From Monodelphis domestica (lineage: Eukaryota > Chordata > Mammalia > Didelphimorphia > Didelphidae), in the NCBI RefSeq assembly GCF_027887165.1, contig NC_077230.1:34051351-34115350 (forward strand): a stretch of DNA of 64,000 nt, in the 5' to 3' direction. The notes beneath the pieces are model-generated. The model had not been told where the DNA came from and searched no databases. It was given only the letters and a program-made list of their open reading frames with translations. Of the stretch, positions 48,701 to 59,441 are shown in pieces (within the stretch, counting starts at the first letter, position 1; each line of letters opens with the position of its first letter). The translations under genes were made by a program, and so were the position numbers.

Positions 48701-51700
48701 TACTATAACATTTTAATTGCTATAGAAATCTATCCTATATGTATGTCAGAATGTCATTTAGCTTCTGCCTCAAAATATGCCGTGATAGGAAACTCATTTT
48801 CTCAACATCCAGGCCACACTATTGCTAAATTACTTAAGCTTTTAGAAAAGATTTCAGTACAATTTTTTTTGCTCAGGCTTTTTTTTATAATTTAGTCCTT
48901 TTCCCTTGTTTTGAAATAATACAGAAAAAGATCTTGTTCCTCTTTTCCTATAACTATCCATTTGACCTATAAAATCAACTTATTTTCCACCTAAGACTTT
49001 TTTTTTAATCTCTATGATCATGTTTAGCCTGAAGACAATCTTTATATGATTTCTTATTACATCGTTTGGACATGGTTTTGTTTAGAGTCTATTATCCATC
49101 CTACTTTAATGACATCCATTTTGGTTTATCAACATTCTGTTGGTCTCATTGCAACAAAATCTTTTTTTTTTTAATTCAATTACTTATAGGAATAATTTTG
49201 GCCATTTCTTTTGACATTTTAAAATTCAGATACCCCCATCTCCCTTTCCCTACCTGAGGGGGTGAAGAATCTGATATAGGTTATACTCATACTATTATGT
49301 AATACCTATTTCCATATGGTTCCCATCATGATAAAGACACATAACACACATATTCAATAGAAATCTCATGAAGATTTATAATATAACTTATAATTTATAA
49401 TATAACTATTATAGTGGAAGATGTCAAGTTTTGATCTACACTCAGATTTTTTTTTGTAGCTTCCTTGACCATTGATAGTATGTTCATGTGTTACCTTGGA
49501 AGCTTTATGATAATGGTTTAGTTCTTCACAGTTGATCATTGTATAATATTTCTGTTATAGTCTCTAGTTATAGTTGTTCTGCTCACTTTTTCTGAATTCA
49601 TCCTGTTCATTGTTCCTTATGACATAATAGTAATCCATTACAACCATATTCCACAGCTTGATCATTCAACCACTAAATAATGGACAACCCCTCAGTTTCC
49701 AATTATTTGCCACTATAAAAAGAGTTGATAATAATATTTTGGCACAGTTAATTCCTTTTATTCTATCTTTGATCCATTTGGGATCCTGAACCTTTAGTGA
49801 GATTGTTGTATAGACCTTTGGGTATTGTTTCATATAAGTCTCTAGAATGGTTGTATCGATTCACACTATCACCAATGAAGTTTATTAGTTTTCCAATTTT
49901 CCCACCTCCTCTTCAACATTTATCATTTTCCATTTTGGTCATGTTAGCTAATCTGAAGGGTGTGAGATCATTTTTCAGAGTTGTCTTAATTTTCATTTCT
50001 TTCATCAATAGTGATTGGGAATTTTTTAAAATATGGCTATGTAAAGTTTTAATCTCTTCTGAGAAATGCCTATTCAAATCCTTTGACCATTTCTCAATTG
50101 AGGAATGATGTATATTATAAATTTGACTCAGTTCTCTATATATTTAAGAAATGAGACTTTTGTCAAAAATTGCTATAAATTTTTCCTCAGAATTTGTTTT
50201 TTCATTTCTAATCTTAAGTACATTTGTTTTATTTGTGCAAAACCTTTTTAATTTAATGAAATCAAAATTCCCTTTTAATCAAGTATGCCGATGATTTATT
50301 TATTTTATTTTTTCATAAAACAAACTATTTGTCTTATTTTATTAGTTCTATGATTTTCTTACTTTCAATCTATTCTACCCTTGCTTGATTTTCATGATTT
50401 CCAATTTGCTGTTTAATTGAGGATTTTTAAATTTGTCCTTTTCTAGGATTTTTAGTTGTATCACCAATTTGCTTATGACCTGCTCTTTCTCTACTTTACC
50501 TGATATAAGCAATAAGAGATGTGAATTTTCCTCTAAGTACGGCTTTGGCTTCATCCTAAAAAATTTGATATGTTGTTTCCTTATAATCATTGTCTTTAAT
50601 GAAATTATTGATTGTTTCTATGATTCATTCTTAGACCCATTTATTCTTTAGGCAAAAATTTGTTTATATCTATCATATGCCATATGCCATAAATTTATTT
50701 ATTGGCAAATAGAGAAGGTTTCCTATTTTAGCTATAAATATCACTTGTATAAATTGTTCATTAGAAAACACCTTTTTCCTGGGTGCCATCCATTACTTGC
50801 ATTACTTTTGCACTGTGAATCTGTGAACATTTGGAGTATCACTGTCATTGCTAACAGAAGGAAATCTGGTTCAGCCTTATGAATCTGATATCTGGAAGAA
50901 TGAATACTGGTGAATTGAGCAACAGTTTGAAAATGAATGCTGTACTTCAGGGGCTGACTTTTTTTTGGCTGCCAAGTACCAACAATTAATATGATTATTG
51001 TTCAGAGAATATTAGAACCTCTAGTGTGAGGGCTTGCTGAACGCTTTTGAGGGCTGCTTATCTACCTTTGGTGTCTAGTTGTCACTCAGCTCTCACCTGT
51101 GGTTCCAAGAAGTTGTAGCATGTGGAGCAGCCTGTTAAAACTGAACAGATGGGTTAAGTTAGGTTGATATCTACTCCAGGCTTGTGAAGACCTCCTCCTG
51201 GAATAGGTGGATGAGAAAATATGCTTCAGTAGCCATGAATGTAGCTGAAGTAAGCACTGTGGAGTGCGTAGAGTTTGGTTGGACATCTAAGACACTAAAG
51301 TCAATTTTGTGCAACTCACTTAAATCCAATTCATACACAAGTTAAAATATTACTCTGTGATGTCACTGGTACTTTTCAAACATAAGGATCACCACCACCA
51401 CTGCCAACTGATTAATCAACATTTTTGACTGTCTCATCCTTTTAAGTCTTCTTCAATCTAGCTTTATTTGTTTTTAACTGCCCTTGCAGCGGGACTAGTA
51501 TTTTCTTGATAGTTATCCTAGATTATCAGTCTTAGAAGGAACCTCAAAGACCACCCACTTTAATCCCTTCATTTTGTAGGTGTGAAAAATGAGGCACAGA
51601 GAAGATATTCAGATAGTTACCTTCCCAGCGGTGACTTCATGGCTTCTGGCTCTAAAAGCAATACCAAAGGTAGGTTCTTCACTTTATAAGATGTCAAAGC

Positions 51701-54700
51701 CTTGGTCAGCAATAGTAACCAATGAAAGATTGCTGTTGTCCCTTGCTAATCCTAGTAAAATATTTGTGTACTGTTGTACTCATTGAATTATTTATTTTTC
51801 TTAGAGACCACAATAAAAAAAGAGAAAGAAGAAGATGAAATAGTAGTGGAGGAAGAGATTATTAGCACTGGAAAACCTACAGAGGGAAAGGCTAAAAAGG
51901 GATTTTCCTGGTTCCGGTAAGAGATGTACTTTTTATATATGGATAACAATATTCTTAATAAACAAAACATTTTATTTCTCCTGGAATTTACCTCTTTGGC
52001 TACTGTTTGCTATGTTTTTTGCCCCTTTCTACAAAAGAACTTCATTATTTATATGAATTTTCTCAGTTGTTCACATCTTCCTCAAAAGGGTGCTGGCATA
52101 GAGTAAAGGTGTCAATTTCACAGTTTATGGATGTGACCCAGAGAGATCCATTTCTTTTTGAGTCTGATAATAACAACTTAGTGGGAAAAGTATAGGACAT
52201 GGAATCTGAGTTATCTGCATTCAGACTGGAGTTTTATCACCTAGTCATGTGTTCAAATTCAAGTATTTTCTGATCAATAGGTTACAGACTTCCCATCTAT
52301 AAAATATTACAAGTTGACATCTAGCGTTACTTGAGATCTAAATCAGTGACCCCATCACTCCTTACAAGACAAATCATGTATTAGTTGTGGTTAATGTGGA
52401 GGAGGAAGAAGTAGAGAAATGATATTGTGCCATATGCACACATATTTAACTTAACTGGCTTCCATATCTAGTTTTATATTTTTACCTATAGCGCCAAATT
52501 TGATCTTGCCCCTTCTCTAATACATATGCTGACATAGCACGTATCCTACAAAAAGTGTAACTCCAAACTCTTTTAACATGTAGCTTTGTCTTTTTTTCAG
52601 AATTGAAATTCATGAAATTTTTATAGTGTGCATCTATTTAAGATCCTTTTTTGTGTCATAGTAGAATGTATTTTGTGTTTTAATAATTATTTCACTCTCA
52701 AATGTTGTATGATTCTAGCAATATCAAAGAACGCAAGCTGTGGAACTTCTTTCATTTTAAAAAACATGACAAACAAGTAAAGAATGTGCACAAGTGGGAA
52801 GAAATTGATCAAGAGGTAAATTTTCATTATGTTAAATTTATCAAAGATTTAAGTTTGTTTCCCCATTTAAATTACTAGAGAGTGAGCTTTCTCTTGAATT
52901 AGAAAACTATAATTTACCTTGGATTGAGGAGTTAACATTCTGTCATAATTATTAATCAGTATGCATAGGAATAAAATTACCTGAGTAAGGATCAAAAGTA
53001 CCATAGCGGCAACTGTTTGGCCTTGAAGTCTCTTTTTTGTTCCCAGAGATCATTCAAGAACCTCTCTCAAGAAAAGGGAATAATTAAGAACTCTTAAAAC
53101 ATTTGAATTCTCTGTATTTGGATGTTTTAAGGACAAAGGATAATTGATTCAACTTTTGGCCTCAGAATATTGTTGGCTGAAAATTTTCTAAAATTATGGC
53201 ACAGAGTATTGAAATACACTTAACCTAGAGAAAAGTGCAAGTTGAATTGTTATGGGCTGATGCATGTAGGAAGTGATAACATATTACGATAATTTTCCCT
53301 CCATGCCAGAAGGGGTCTCTGAAGGGGCTGTACAATATTTAAAAAATAACAGGTAGGTAAAATGGTAAAAGTTTACCAAGAAATACCACTGTCGGTTGTT
53401 GGCAAAATAAGAGGAGAGATTGCATGTGTATGTCTTGATTTACTGTGCCTGTGTTACTGAGCAAAAAAAAGAACATGAGAGCCACAGATGGGCCAATATG
53501 ACAATGAAGGAAAATAATAAATGTTGAAGGGGATATGGCAGAATTGGGACACTAATGCATTGCTAGTGGAGTTGTGAATTAATACAAGCATTCTGGAGGG
53601 AAATTTGGAATTATGAGCAAAGGGCTTTAAAAGAACACATTTGATCCTTTGATCCAGCAATACCATTGCTGCGTTTGTACTCCAAAAGATAATAAGGAAA
53701 AATGCGTATACAAAATATTCATAGCTGAGTTCTTTGTGGTGGCAAAAATTGGAAAATGAGGGGATGTTCCTCAGTTAGGGAATGACTAAACAAATTGTGG
53801 TATATATTGGTGATGGAATACTATTGTGTTATATGGAATGATGACCTACTTGATTTCTATATGAACTGGAAAGACCTCCATGAACTGAAGCAGAGTGAAA
53901 TGAGCAGAACCAATCGAATGATATACACTGAAAGTGAAACATTGTAGAACTATCCAACATAATGAACTTTACTACTCGCAGCATACAATAGTCCAGGAAA
54001 TTCCTGAAGGACTTATGAGAAAGAATGCTATCTATATTGAGAGAGAGAACTATGGGAATAGAAATGAAAAAGAAAAACTTAAGACTTAACACCTAGAACT
54101 TGTTTATATGAATATATGATTTGGGGTTTGAGCTCTATGGTAAAAATGAATAATATAAAATTAGATATCAAGGGATAACATTTGTACAATCCAGTAGAAT
54201 TGCTTATTGCTTCTGGGAGGGGAAAAGGGAAAGAAAAAGAATCATATAAACTTGAAAAAATATTAAAAATAAAAAAAGAATATGAGGTATGAGGTCAATT
54301 GAGAAAATATCTATTGATCTTCACACACATATTTTTACACATACATAAATAAAGAGATACACATGTACACATGAGTAAGTCCAACTAAAGATTTCATCAC
54401 CCACCAGGCATTAGGAAGTATTTCTGACCCGCCCGATTTTGTTTGTGCTCTAGCTAGCAAGAATAAAATTCTGAATTGCCTCACATTAGGAATTCTTTTG
54501 AATCCTCCAAGGATGGTCCCATCTCTTAATAGATACTGAAAAAGGACCCCCACAACACTGTCTAATGGAGATGGGCATTTTTTTTCAATTTTCTTTTACT
54601 TATAAAATAATGAATGGCAATAAAATACAAGCTTTCCTCCAAACCTAAAAGTGACAACATCGAATATATTTAACATTTGTAATCATGATGGTCAACTTGG

Positions 54701-57700
54701 CAAAATCTTGTAAAAAAAAAGTAAGATTTGTTTCCATTTACTTTCTAGAAATATTACCCATCAGTAGAAATAGACAAAAAACTAGGATGCACTTTAATAG
54801 TTCCTGACCAGTTTCTCAACTGATATGGTAACCTCAATTGGAAAGTTATGGATATCAGACACTGGAAGATGGAATTGGGGACTTGAGGGTTCTTTGCCTT
54901 TATAAGAACCATCACTAGATTCTAAAGTTGGCTAACACCTAGCTAATCTAACTTCTAGTCTTAGAACCTGATGATGACCCTTCCTCTGCCTCCCATGACC
55001 CAGAAACCCCAGCAGCTCCCACCAGGCCAAGTTGCCTCAACTTCCTTCCTGGGTGGATATTGGGTAAAGTGGCCTGTGTTCCTGGCCAAAGAAGAGACAA
55101 AACTACCTGGGTAAAGGTAGATTTTAGTTCAATTTATTTTGGCCATGGAGAATAACTGAATACACTTTGGATGTAGATAATTTTCCTCTCATCTTGTCTT
55201 AACTTGGAGTAGGTGGAAACATTTTAGTATTAATACATTCCCTTACAAAGTCATCACTCCTTAAGTGAAAATATATCGAGTATTTTGCCTGTTTTAGAAT
55301 ACTGCTATTTTTAAAAAGGCTCCAAAGTATTTTCATTGCAAAAAATAAAGTTTTTTCCTGGTTTACAAAACTCACTTCAGATCTCTTGTTGTTCTGTGAA
55401 TTTTTGACATACAGATGAAAGAAAAGGGTGGTGGGGATAAGAAATACAGCAGCCTTGAAAAGCAAAATTTATAAAAAAACGAACTGTGAAATGAGGGATG
55501 ATTTTGGAACAAATGGTCTCTAAGGCTCCTTTGAGTTTTTGCTGTCTATGGTTATATTAACATATAGCCATGGATGCTTTTTAAATATTGTGTCTCTTGA
55601 CCACTAGGTATTGGATGATTACTGTCCTTATTCTACTGAAGCCCCTAAAACATTGCCAACACAGTGGACAAATATTGAAGTTGGTAATTGGTTATGGAGC
55701 ATTGGAATGGAGGAGTATGTTGTAAAATTTTATTGTAAAGGAATAAATGGTGGAAAACTCCTTATACTGGACAATCGCTCGCTAAAAGTAAGTATGCTAA
55801 TCTAGGTGATATAGATGAATGTTTACAAAAATATAAATTGCCTAGATTAACATATGAAGAAATAGAATTCTTAAATAATCCCATATCAGAAAAAGAAATT
55901 GAACAAGCCATCAAAGATCTCCTTAAGAAAAACATCCCCAGGGCCTGATGAATTAACAAGGGAATTCTATCAAACATCAAAGAAAAGCTCAAAGTTCATT
56001 TGGAGAAGAACAAAGGATCAAGGATATCCAGGGAAATAATGAAAAAAAAAACACAAAGGAAGGTGGCCTTTGTAGTACCAGATCTCAAACGATGGTAGCC
56101 TTTGTAGTACCAGATCTCAAACTATACTATAAAGCAGTGGTCATCAAAACAATTTGGTAATGGCTAAGAGGCAGAACGGAGGATCAGTGGAATAGACTAG
56201 GGATAAGTGACCTCAGCAAGACAGTCTATGACAAGCCGAAACATCATAGCTTTTGGGACAAAATGTAAAATAAATAATTTTGATTCTATCAAATTAAAAA
56301 AGTATTGTACAAACAAAACCAATGCAACCAAAATTAGAAGGGAAGTAACAAATTGGGAAACAATCTTCATAACAAAATCTCTGACAAAGGTCTAATTACT
56401 CAAATTGACAAAGAAGTAAATCAATTGTCCAAAAAAATCAAGCCATTCTACAATTAATAAATGAGCAAGGGACATGAATAGGCAATTTTCAGTCAAAGGA
56501 ATCAAAACTATTAATAAGCACATGAAACAGTGTTCTAAATCTCTAATAATCAGAGAAATGCAAATCAAAACAACTCACCTCATACCTAGAAGATTGGCTA
56601 ACATGACAGCAAAAGAAAGTAATGAATGATGGGGAGAGGGGGTGTGGAAAAGTTGGGATATTTGCATTGCTGGTAGACTTGTGAATTGATCCAACCATTC
56701 TGGAGGGCCATTTGGAACTATGCCCAAAAGGGGCTAAAAGACTGTCTGCCCATCGATCCAGACATAACACTGCTGGGTTTGTACCTCAAAGAGATAATAA
56801 GGAAAAAGACATGTACACGAATATTCGTAGCTGCACTCTTTTTGGTGGCAAAAAATTGGAAAATGAGGGGATGCCCTTCAGTTGGGGAATGGCTGAACAA
56901 ATTATGGTATATGTTGGTGATGGAATTACTATTGTGCTCAAAGGAATAATAAAATAGAGGAATTCCATGGGAACTGGAACAGCCTCCAAGAAGTAATGCA
57001 GAGTGAAAGGAGCAGAACCAGGAGAACATTGTACACAGAGACTGATACACTGTGGTACAATCGAATGTAATGGATTTTTCCATTAGTGGCAATTCAGTGA
57101 TCCTGAAGAACCCAGAGGGATCTATGAGAAAGAACACTATTCACATTCAGAAGAAAAACTGTAGGAGTAGAAACACCAAAGAAAAACAACTGCTTGATTA
57201 CATGGGTCTAGGGGGATATGTTTGGGGATGTAGACCATAAAGGAACATCCTAGTGCAAACATCAACAGCATGGAAACAGGTTATGATCAAGGACACATGT
57301 AATACCCAGTGGAATTGCGCATCAGCAATGGGAAGGGTGGGAAGGGGGAGGGGAGGGAGGAATAGTATATGATTTTTGTAACCAAGGATTAATGTTTGAA
57401 ATTGACCAAATTAAAAAACAAATAAAATGAAATGAAATGAAAAAAAAGAGTATATGAGGCCACATTTGAATTAATGACTTTTTTAAAAATTTAATATATT
57501 TAGTCAACATTTTCCTTGGTTACAAGAATTATATTCTTCCCCTCCCTGCCCTCTCCCCACCCTTCCTGAATCTGTTGCTCAATTTCATTGGGTATTACAT
57601 GTATACTTGATCAGAACCAATTTCTATGTTGTTGGTGTTTGCATTATGATGATCATTTAGAGTCTACCTCCCCAGCCATATCTGAGTTAAGGACCTCTTG

Positions 57701-58716
57701 TTTCTAGGCCTAGCTCTCAATTTGCTAAGCCACCTGTCATTCTTTTTTAGAACTCTGTGCATTAAAAAAAAAAAAAAAAACCCACTGGTAACCAGGAAAG
57801 CAGTTTTGTAGTTTTTGAACAGTCAGATTAATTTCACTGAAACAGATTAAAAAACATTAATCATGGAAAATGGCAAAATTTCATTTCATTTATAGTAAAT
57901 AGAATCTCATATTTTATAAGGCCTAAATTGCAAATCCTGTTTAGTATGATACCTTTGTCTTTGACTAGAGATACTTGATCCATGAAATATGATAACTTAC
58001 TAGACAAAAAAAAAATTCTACTTGGATTCATTTATTTCCTAAGAGAATAGAATTTTGAGGGTTTTAAAGTATACTTTCTCTCATAACATGTTTCTAGGAT
58101 TTTCCTAAAATATAGTATTTGATTTAAGTTCCTTTAAGCTGTAAATGTCTGATATTCTGAGCCTTCAATTTTAATTTAATTTTTAATTTTAAAAATAAAT
58201 TATTAATACATTTAAGTATTGATTGATTTTATTATTCATTCTTTTACTTAAGTAAACAGGAATGTTTTAATTAATTTAATTTTCCATTTAATTGTTTTTC
58301 AATTCGGGATTGTTTCAATAGCACAAGCATCATTGGACTCCCATCTAGATAAATAACAATTAATGCATGAAATCCCAAAACATTTCACGAAGCCAAACTA
58401 TTATGGTAGTTCCTTAATGTATTTTAGGATTGTACGATGTAATTTTTTACTTCATCCAGAGCTAGGGAATATTTTTCTATTGTTGGAAAATCTGTGTTCT
58501 TTAGAAATGATCCTATAGCAGCTTCATTTTCATGTTCATTATGTGAGGAATTAGAAAATCTATTCATCTGAATAAGTAGATGCAAAATGACACTTTTAAT
58601 TTTTCATTCCAAAGGCAATCAAAGTCAACAGGAAGAAAGACCGCCGGAAAATACTTAAGGCTATTAAGAAAATTAGAGATTTTTTGGAAAAAAATCATAT
58701 TTGGGTCTTACTATAG
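33275..58716 (+). CDS. Neurabin-like PDZ-SAM protein, copy C: complete 11-exon gene model
   Basis: Exons 33275-33329 (coding part), 35314-35434, 37184-37291, 37762-37867, 39668-39750, 46168-46255, 48270-48480, 51805-51916, 52719-52815, 55608-55787 and 58615-58716 join with matching phases into 1263 nt (420 codons plus TAG). Residues ~9-105 form a PDZ like that of neurabin/spinophilin: 'LDLF' then 'ELGL' loop, '[17 protein letters not shown]', '[17 protein letters not shown]', and '[19 protein letters not shown]', matching the neurabin 'VIGREKPGQVSE' strand-to-helix junction. Residues ~345-410 form the C-terminal SAM. In neurabin-1 these domains bind C-terminal peptides and oligomerise. The N-terminal actin-binding region, a PP1-docking RVxF and the long coiled coil are not seen. 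The start is the first ATG in exon 1; that exon is open upstream, so a longer N terminus is possible. A divergent, reduced PPP1R9A relative is my best reading. Confidence 0.78.
33590..35000 (+). mobile_element. Old L1 3'-half fragment in intron 1
   Basis: Broken ORF2 C-terminal sequence starting with a 'ccagataccaaagtgtattattataaagt' block and running through 'caacattattgtgctac'-like and 'aactgatgcaaaatgaa' blocks to the 3' UTR. A 114-codon open stretch at 33695-34036 is a by-product, with no domain. Confidence 0.75.
35314..35434 (+). CDS. Copy C exon 2 (PDZ core)
   Basis: Acceptor tatttatag, donor gtgagt; 121 nt. It encodes the carboxylate-binding-loop region 'NELGL', an acidic insertion, then '[18 protein letters not shown]', the PDZ strand plus helix with the typical EGGAA-like turn. 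Confidence 0.78.
35435..37183. other. Intron 2 of copy C, no gene
   Basis: AT-rich. A run of ten A residues lies near 36899. No recognisable young repeat, and open frames are short and unsupported. Confidence 0.5.
37184..37291 (+). CDS. Copy C exon 3 (PDZ core)
   Basis: Acceptor tatttttcag, donor gtaagt; 108 nt. '[20 protein letters not shown]' matches neurabin 'IQVNDQIVEVDGISLVGV' very well, although the usual D-G is I-G-D here. Confidence 0.8.
37762..37867 (+). CDS. Copy C exon 4 (PDZ last strand and following helix)
   Basis: Acceptor tttgtacctag, donor gtatta (weak at +4 and +5); 106 nt. '[20 protein letters not shown]' corresponds to neurabin 'FVIGREKPGQVSEVAQLI', then a charged helix '[12 protein letters not shown]'. 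Confidence 0.78.
37868..39667. other. Intron 4 of copy C, no gene
   Basis: AT-rich. 39130-39260 resembles an L2/MIR3-type tail (ctgtaagcccctggagg, then ttatatccccagg). Nothing else assigned. Confidence 0.45.
39668..39750 (+). CDS. Copy C exon 5 (linker)
   Basis: Acceptor ctccatttaaag, donor gtatat; 83 nt. It encodes '[18 protein letters not shown]' and a tryptophan-rich end. No family recognised. The donor GT opens a (TA)n run, so splice strength may depend on that repeat. Phase joins exactly to exons 4 and 6. Confidence 0.62.
39751..39788. repeat. (TA)n microsatellite starting at the exon 5 donor
   Basis: gtatatatat continues for about 35 bp with one 'ac' interruption. Confidence 0.95.
40150..40335 (-). 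mobile_element. tRNA-derived marsupial SINE, - strand
   Basis: The reverse complement shows 'gcattcaaatctggcc' (B-box), 'tgtgaccctgggctggtc', 'cttttgccttgg-like' and 'taggacagaaggtaaag', as in the family at 44512-44714. Confidence 0.8.
40830..41090 (-). mobile_element. MAR1-type SINE, - strand
   Basis: It contains the 'gttttcttggcaaaaatactagagtggtttgc' and 'ggtgaggaaactgaggcaaaca...agtgacttgcctag' blocks characteristic of marsupial MAR1 in reverse orientation. Confidence 0.82.
41203..42012 (-). mobile_element. Probable solo LTR (ERV-type fossil)
   Basis: An ~810 bp block is bounded by TGTAAAG and CTTTACA, an exact terminal inverted repeat of the TG...CA type. A polyadenylation-like aataaa on the - strand near 41290 suggests - orientation. 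No internal viral region adjoins it. Flanking direct repeats are at best partial. The family is not identified. Looks old. Confidence 0.5.
42553..42860 (+). mobile_element. hAT/Charlie-like non-autonomous DNA transposon
   Basis: It starts 'cagtcatgatggtacacctatggcacatgtgcc' and ends 'aaaaggtttgccatcacta', giving inverted ends of the 'CAGTGATGGCAAACC' type with an internal 'tggcacagagagacctctctgtgg' palindrome known from marsupial hAT-Charlie MITEs. Confidence 0.65.
42861..43084 (+). mobile_element. Second hAT/Charlie-like element, adjacent
   Basis: It begins 'cctttttggtgaacctatagca' and ends 'aaaagttttgccatcactg'. The interior repeats the 'ggggctgctcccttcccctctc' block of its neighbour with internal deletions. 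Confidence 0.55.
43085..44490. other. Intron 5 of copy C, unassigned part
   Basis: A GC-richer block at 43760-44110 has no recognised family. 43480-43700 might be an old LTR fragment, but no ends can be shown. No gene supported. Confidence 0.35.
44492..44732 (+). mobile_element. tRNA-derived marsupial SINE with 20 bp target-site duplication
   Basis: The element (44512-44712) has an A-box-like 'gggtagctcagtgga', a B-box 'aggttcaaatctga', 'gggcaagtcacttgaccccc', 'gccttggagccaatac' and a poly-A tail. The exact repeat aagaatatgcaacaggctag stands on both sides (44492-44511 and 44713-44732), so the insertion is complete and comparatively recent. Confidence 0.95.
44774..45309 (-). mobile_element. 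Probable solo LTR (ERV-type fossil)
   Basis: A ~536 bp block with TGTT...AACA termini. On the - strand a polyadenylation signal 'aataaa' (near 44870) lies about 100 bp before the 3' end, as in an LTR R-U5. Near-matching 5 bp flanks (caaag and cacag) fit a target duplication with one change. No internal viral genes nearby. The family is not identified. Confidence 0.5.
45310..46167. other. End of intron 5 of copy C
   Basis: A MIR-like relic lies at about 46015-46125 (gctaagtgacttgcccaag, then tagaacttgagtcc). Otherwise AT-rich without a gene. Confidence 0.5.
46168..46255 (+). CDS. Copy C exon 6 (coiled-coil-like)
   Basis: Acceptor ttttcttctacag, donor gtaaga; 88 nt. It reads '[17 protein letters not shown]', a shortened, less charged version of copy B exon 6, which is closer to the neurabin coiled-coil start. 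Confidence 0.7.
46256..48269. other. Intron 6 of copy C, no gene
   Basis: From about 47145 it aligns with copy B 16205-17262, including an old L2-like tail (47680) and a TA/CA-rich patch (47285-47530). The 46256-47145 part has no counterpart in B. No gene supported. Confidence 0.6.
48270..48480 (+). CDS. Copy C exon 7 (acidic linker)
   Basis: Acceptor gtaaatttcag, donor gtaaga; 211 nt, open. It is rich in E, K and N with a leucine-rich '[11 protein letters not shown]' segment. No domain recognised. The matching copy B exon is shorter and interrupted. Confidence 0.74.
49220..50690 (-). mobile_element. L1 3' part, - strand, in intron 7 of copy C
   Basis: The reverse complement of 49440-50160 is L1 ORF2 C-terminal sequence (a 'tggtcaaaggatttgaataggcatttctc' block and the flanks of 'aggttcaggatcc'). 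It is the same insertion as 17640-18430 in copy B. The roughly 5 kb present in B between 18430 and 23540 is missing here at about 50690. Confidence 0.75.
51805..51916 (+). CDS. Copy C exon 8 (acidic linker)
   Basis: Acceptor tttttcttag, donor gtaaga; 112 nt. '[13 protein letters not shown]' then '[10 protein letters not shown]'. One codon is completed from exon 7 (G plus AG) and one is passed to exon 9 (CG plus C). Confidence 0.77.
52719..52815 (+). CDS. Copy C exon 9 (basic linker)
   Basis: Acceptor tgattctag, donor gtaaat; 97 nt. Identical to copy A exon 9. Basic and aromatic; role unknown. Confidence 0.76.
53459..54275 (+). mobile_element. L1 3'-end fragment with 3' UTR and A-rich tail
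   Basis: Same insertion as 1762-2302 but complete at its 3' end, finishing with 'aatattaaaaataaaaaaag'. The part from 53993 is lost from copy A. Confidence 0.85.
54276..55607. other. End of intron 9 of copy C
   Basis: Unassigned intron sequence, most of it (to 55536) absent from copy A because of the 1544 bp deletion there. No gene supported. Confidence 0.5.
55608..55787 (+). CDS. Copy C exon 10 (SAM first half)
   Basis: Acceptor gaccactag, donor gtaagt; 180 nt, phase 0 to 0. '[19 protein letters not shown]', then '[13 protein letters not shown]'. It differs from copy A by one silent change and one E-to-G. Confidence 0.8.
55806..57450 (+). mobile_element. L1 fragment in intron 10 of copy C
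   Basis: Counterpart of 2571-4205: a reverse-transcriptase piece, an internal gap, the ORF2 C-terminal region, 3' UTR and A-rich tail. The antisense frames of about 139 codons in it are not genes. Confidence 0.88.
57485..57700 (-). mobile_element. Inverted L1 3' UTR fragment in intron 10 of copy C
   Basis: Counterpart of 4258-4475; complementary to the 3' UTR of the preceding + strand L1. Confidence 0.7.
58615..58716 (+). CDS. Copy C exon 11 (SAM end, TAG stop)
   Basis: Acceptor cattccaaag; 33 codons then TAG at 58714-58716. '[19 protein letters not shown]' forms the basic last SAM helix. Confidence 0.78.
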   Translation, partial: AIKVNRKKDRRKILKAIKKIRDFLEKNHIWVLL

Positions 58717-58772
58717 AAATTGATGGAAAGAAGACACAGAACCTGAAAGATATGGCAAAAATGGAAAATGCA

Positions 58773-59441
58773 ATTACTTTTGTTATATTGACTTTTCATC
58801 ATTTTACTTGTATGTTACTTTTGTTATATGAACTTTTAATCATTTTATTACTGTTATTCTGTTATAATTAACTTTTAATCATTTTGTTACTGTTAATTTT
58901 GTTGTTATTAACTTTTAATCATTTCACTTCAATGTTACTTTTGTTATATGAACTTTTAAGGGATTTACTTCCATGTTACTTTTGTTATATGAACTTTTAA
59001 TCATTTCACTTCTATGTTACTCTTGTTATATGAACTTTTAAGGGATTTTACATCCATGTTGACTTTTGTTATATGAACTTTTAAGGGATTTTACTTACAT
59101 GTTACATTTGTTCTATGAACTTTTAATCATTTCACTTCTATGTTACTTTTGTTACATGAACTTTTAAGGGATTTTACTTCCATATTACTTTTGTTATATG
59201 AACTTTTAATCATTTTATTACTGTTATTCTGTTATTATTAACTTTTAATCATTTTATTACTGTTATTATTGTTATTATTAACTTTTAGTCATTTCATTAC
59301 CTTGTTACTTTTGCTATATGAACTTTTAAGGGATTTTACTTCCATGTTACTTTTGTTATATGAACTTTTAATCATTTTATTACTGTTATTCTGTTATTAT
59401 TAACTTTTAATCATTTTATTACTGTTACTTTTGTTACTATT
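58773..59441 (+). repeat. Post-stop minisatellite (copy C), about half the length of copy A
   Basis: The same 39-42 bp unit types as 5541-6938, roughly 16 units. It ends in a junction that also removes the 180 bp found after the array in copy A. Confidence 0.93.
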
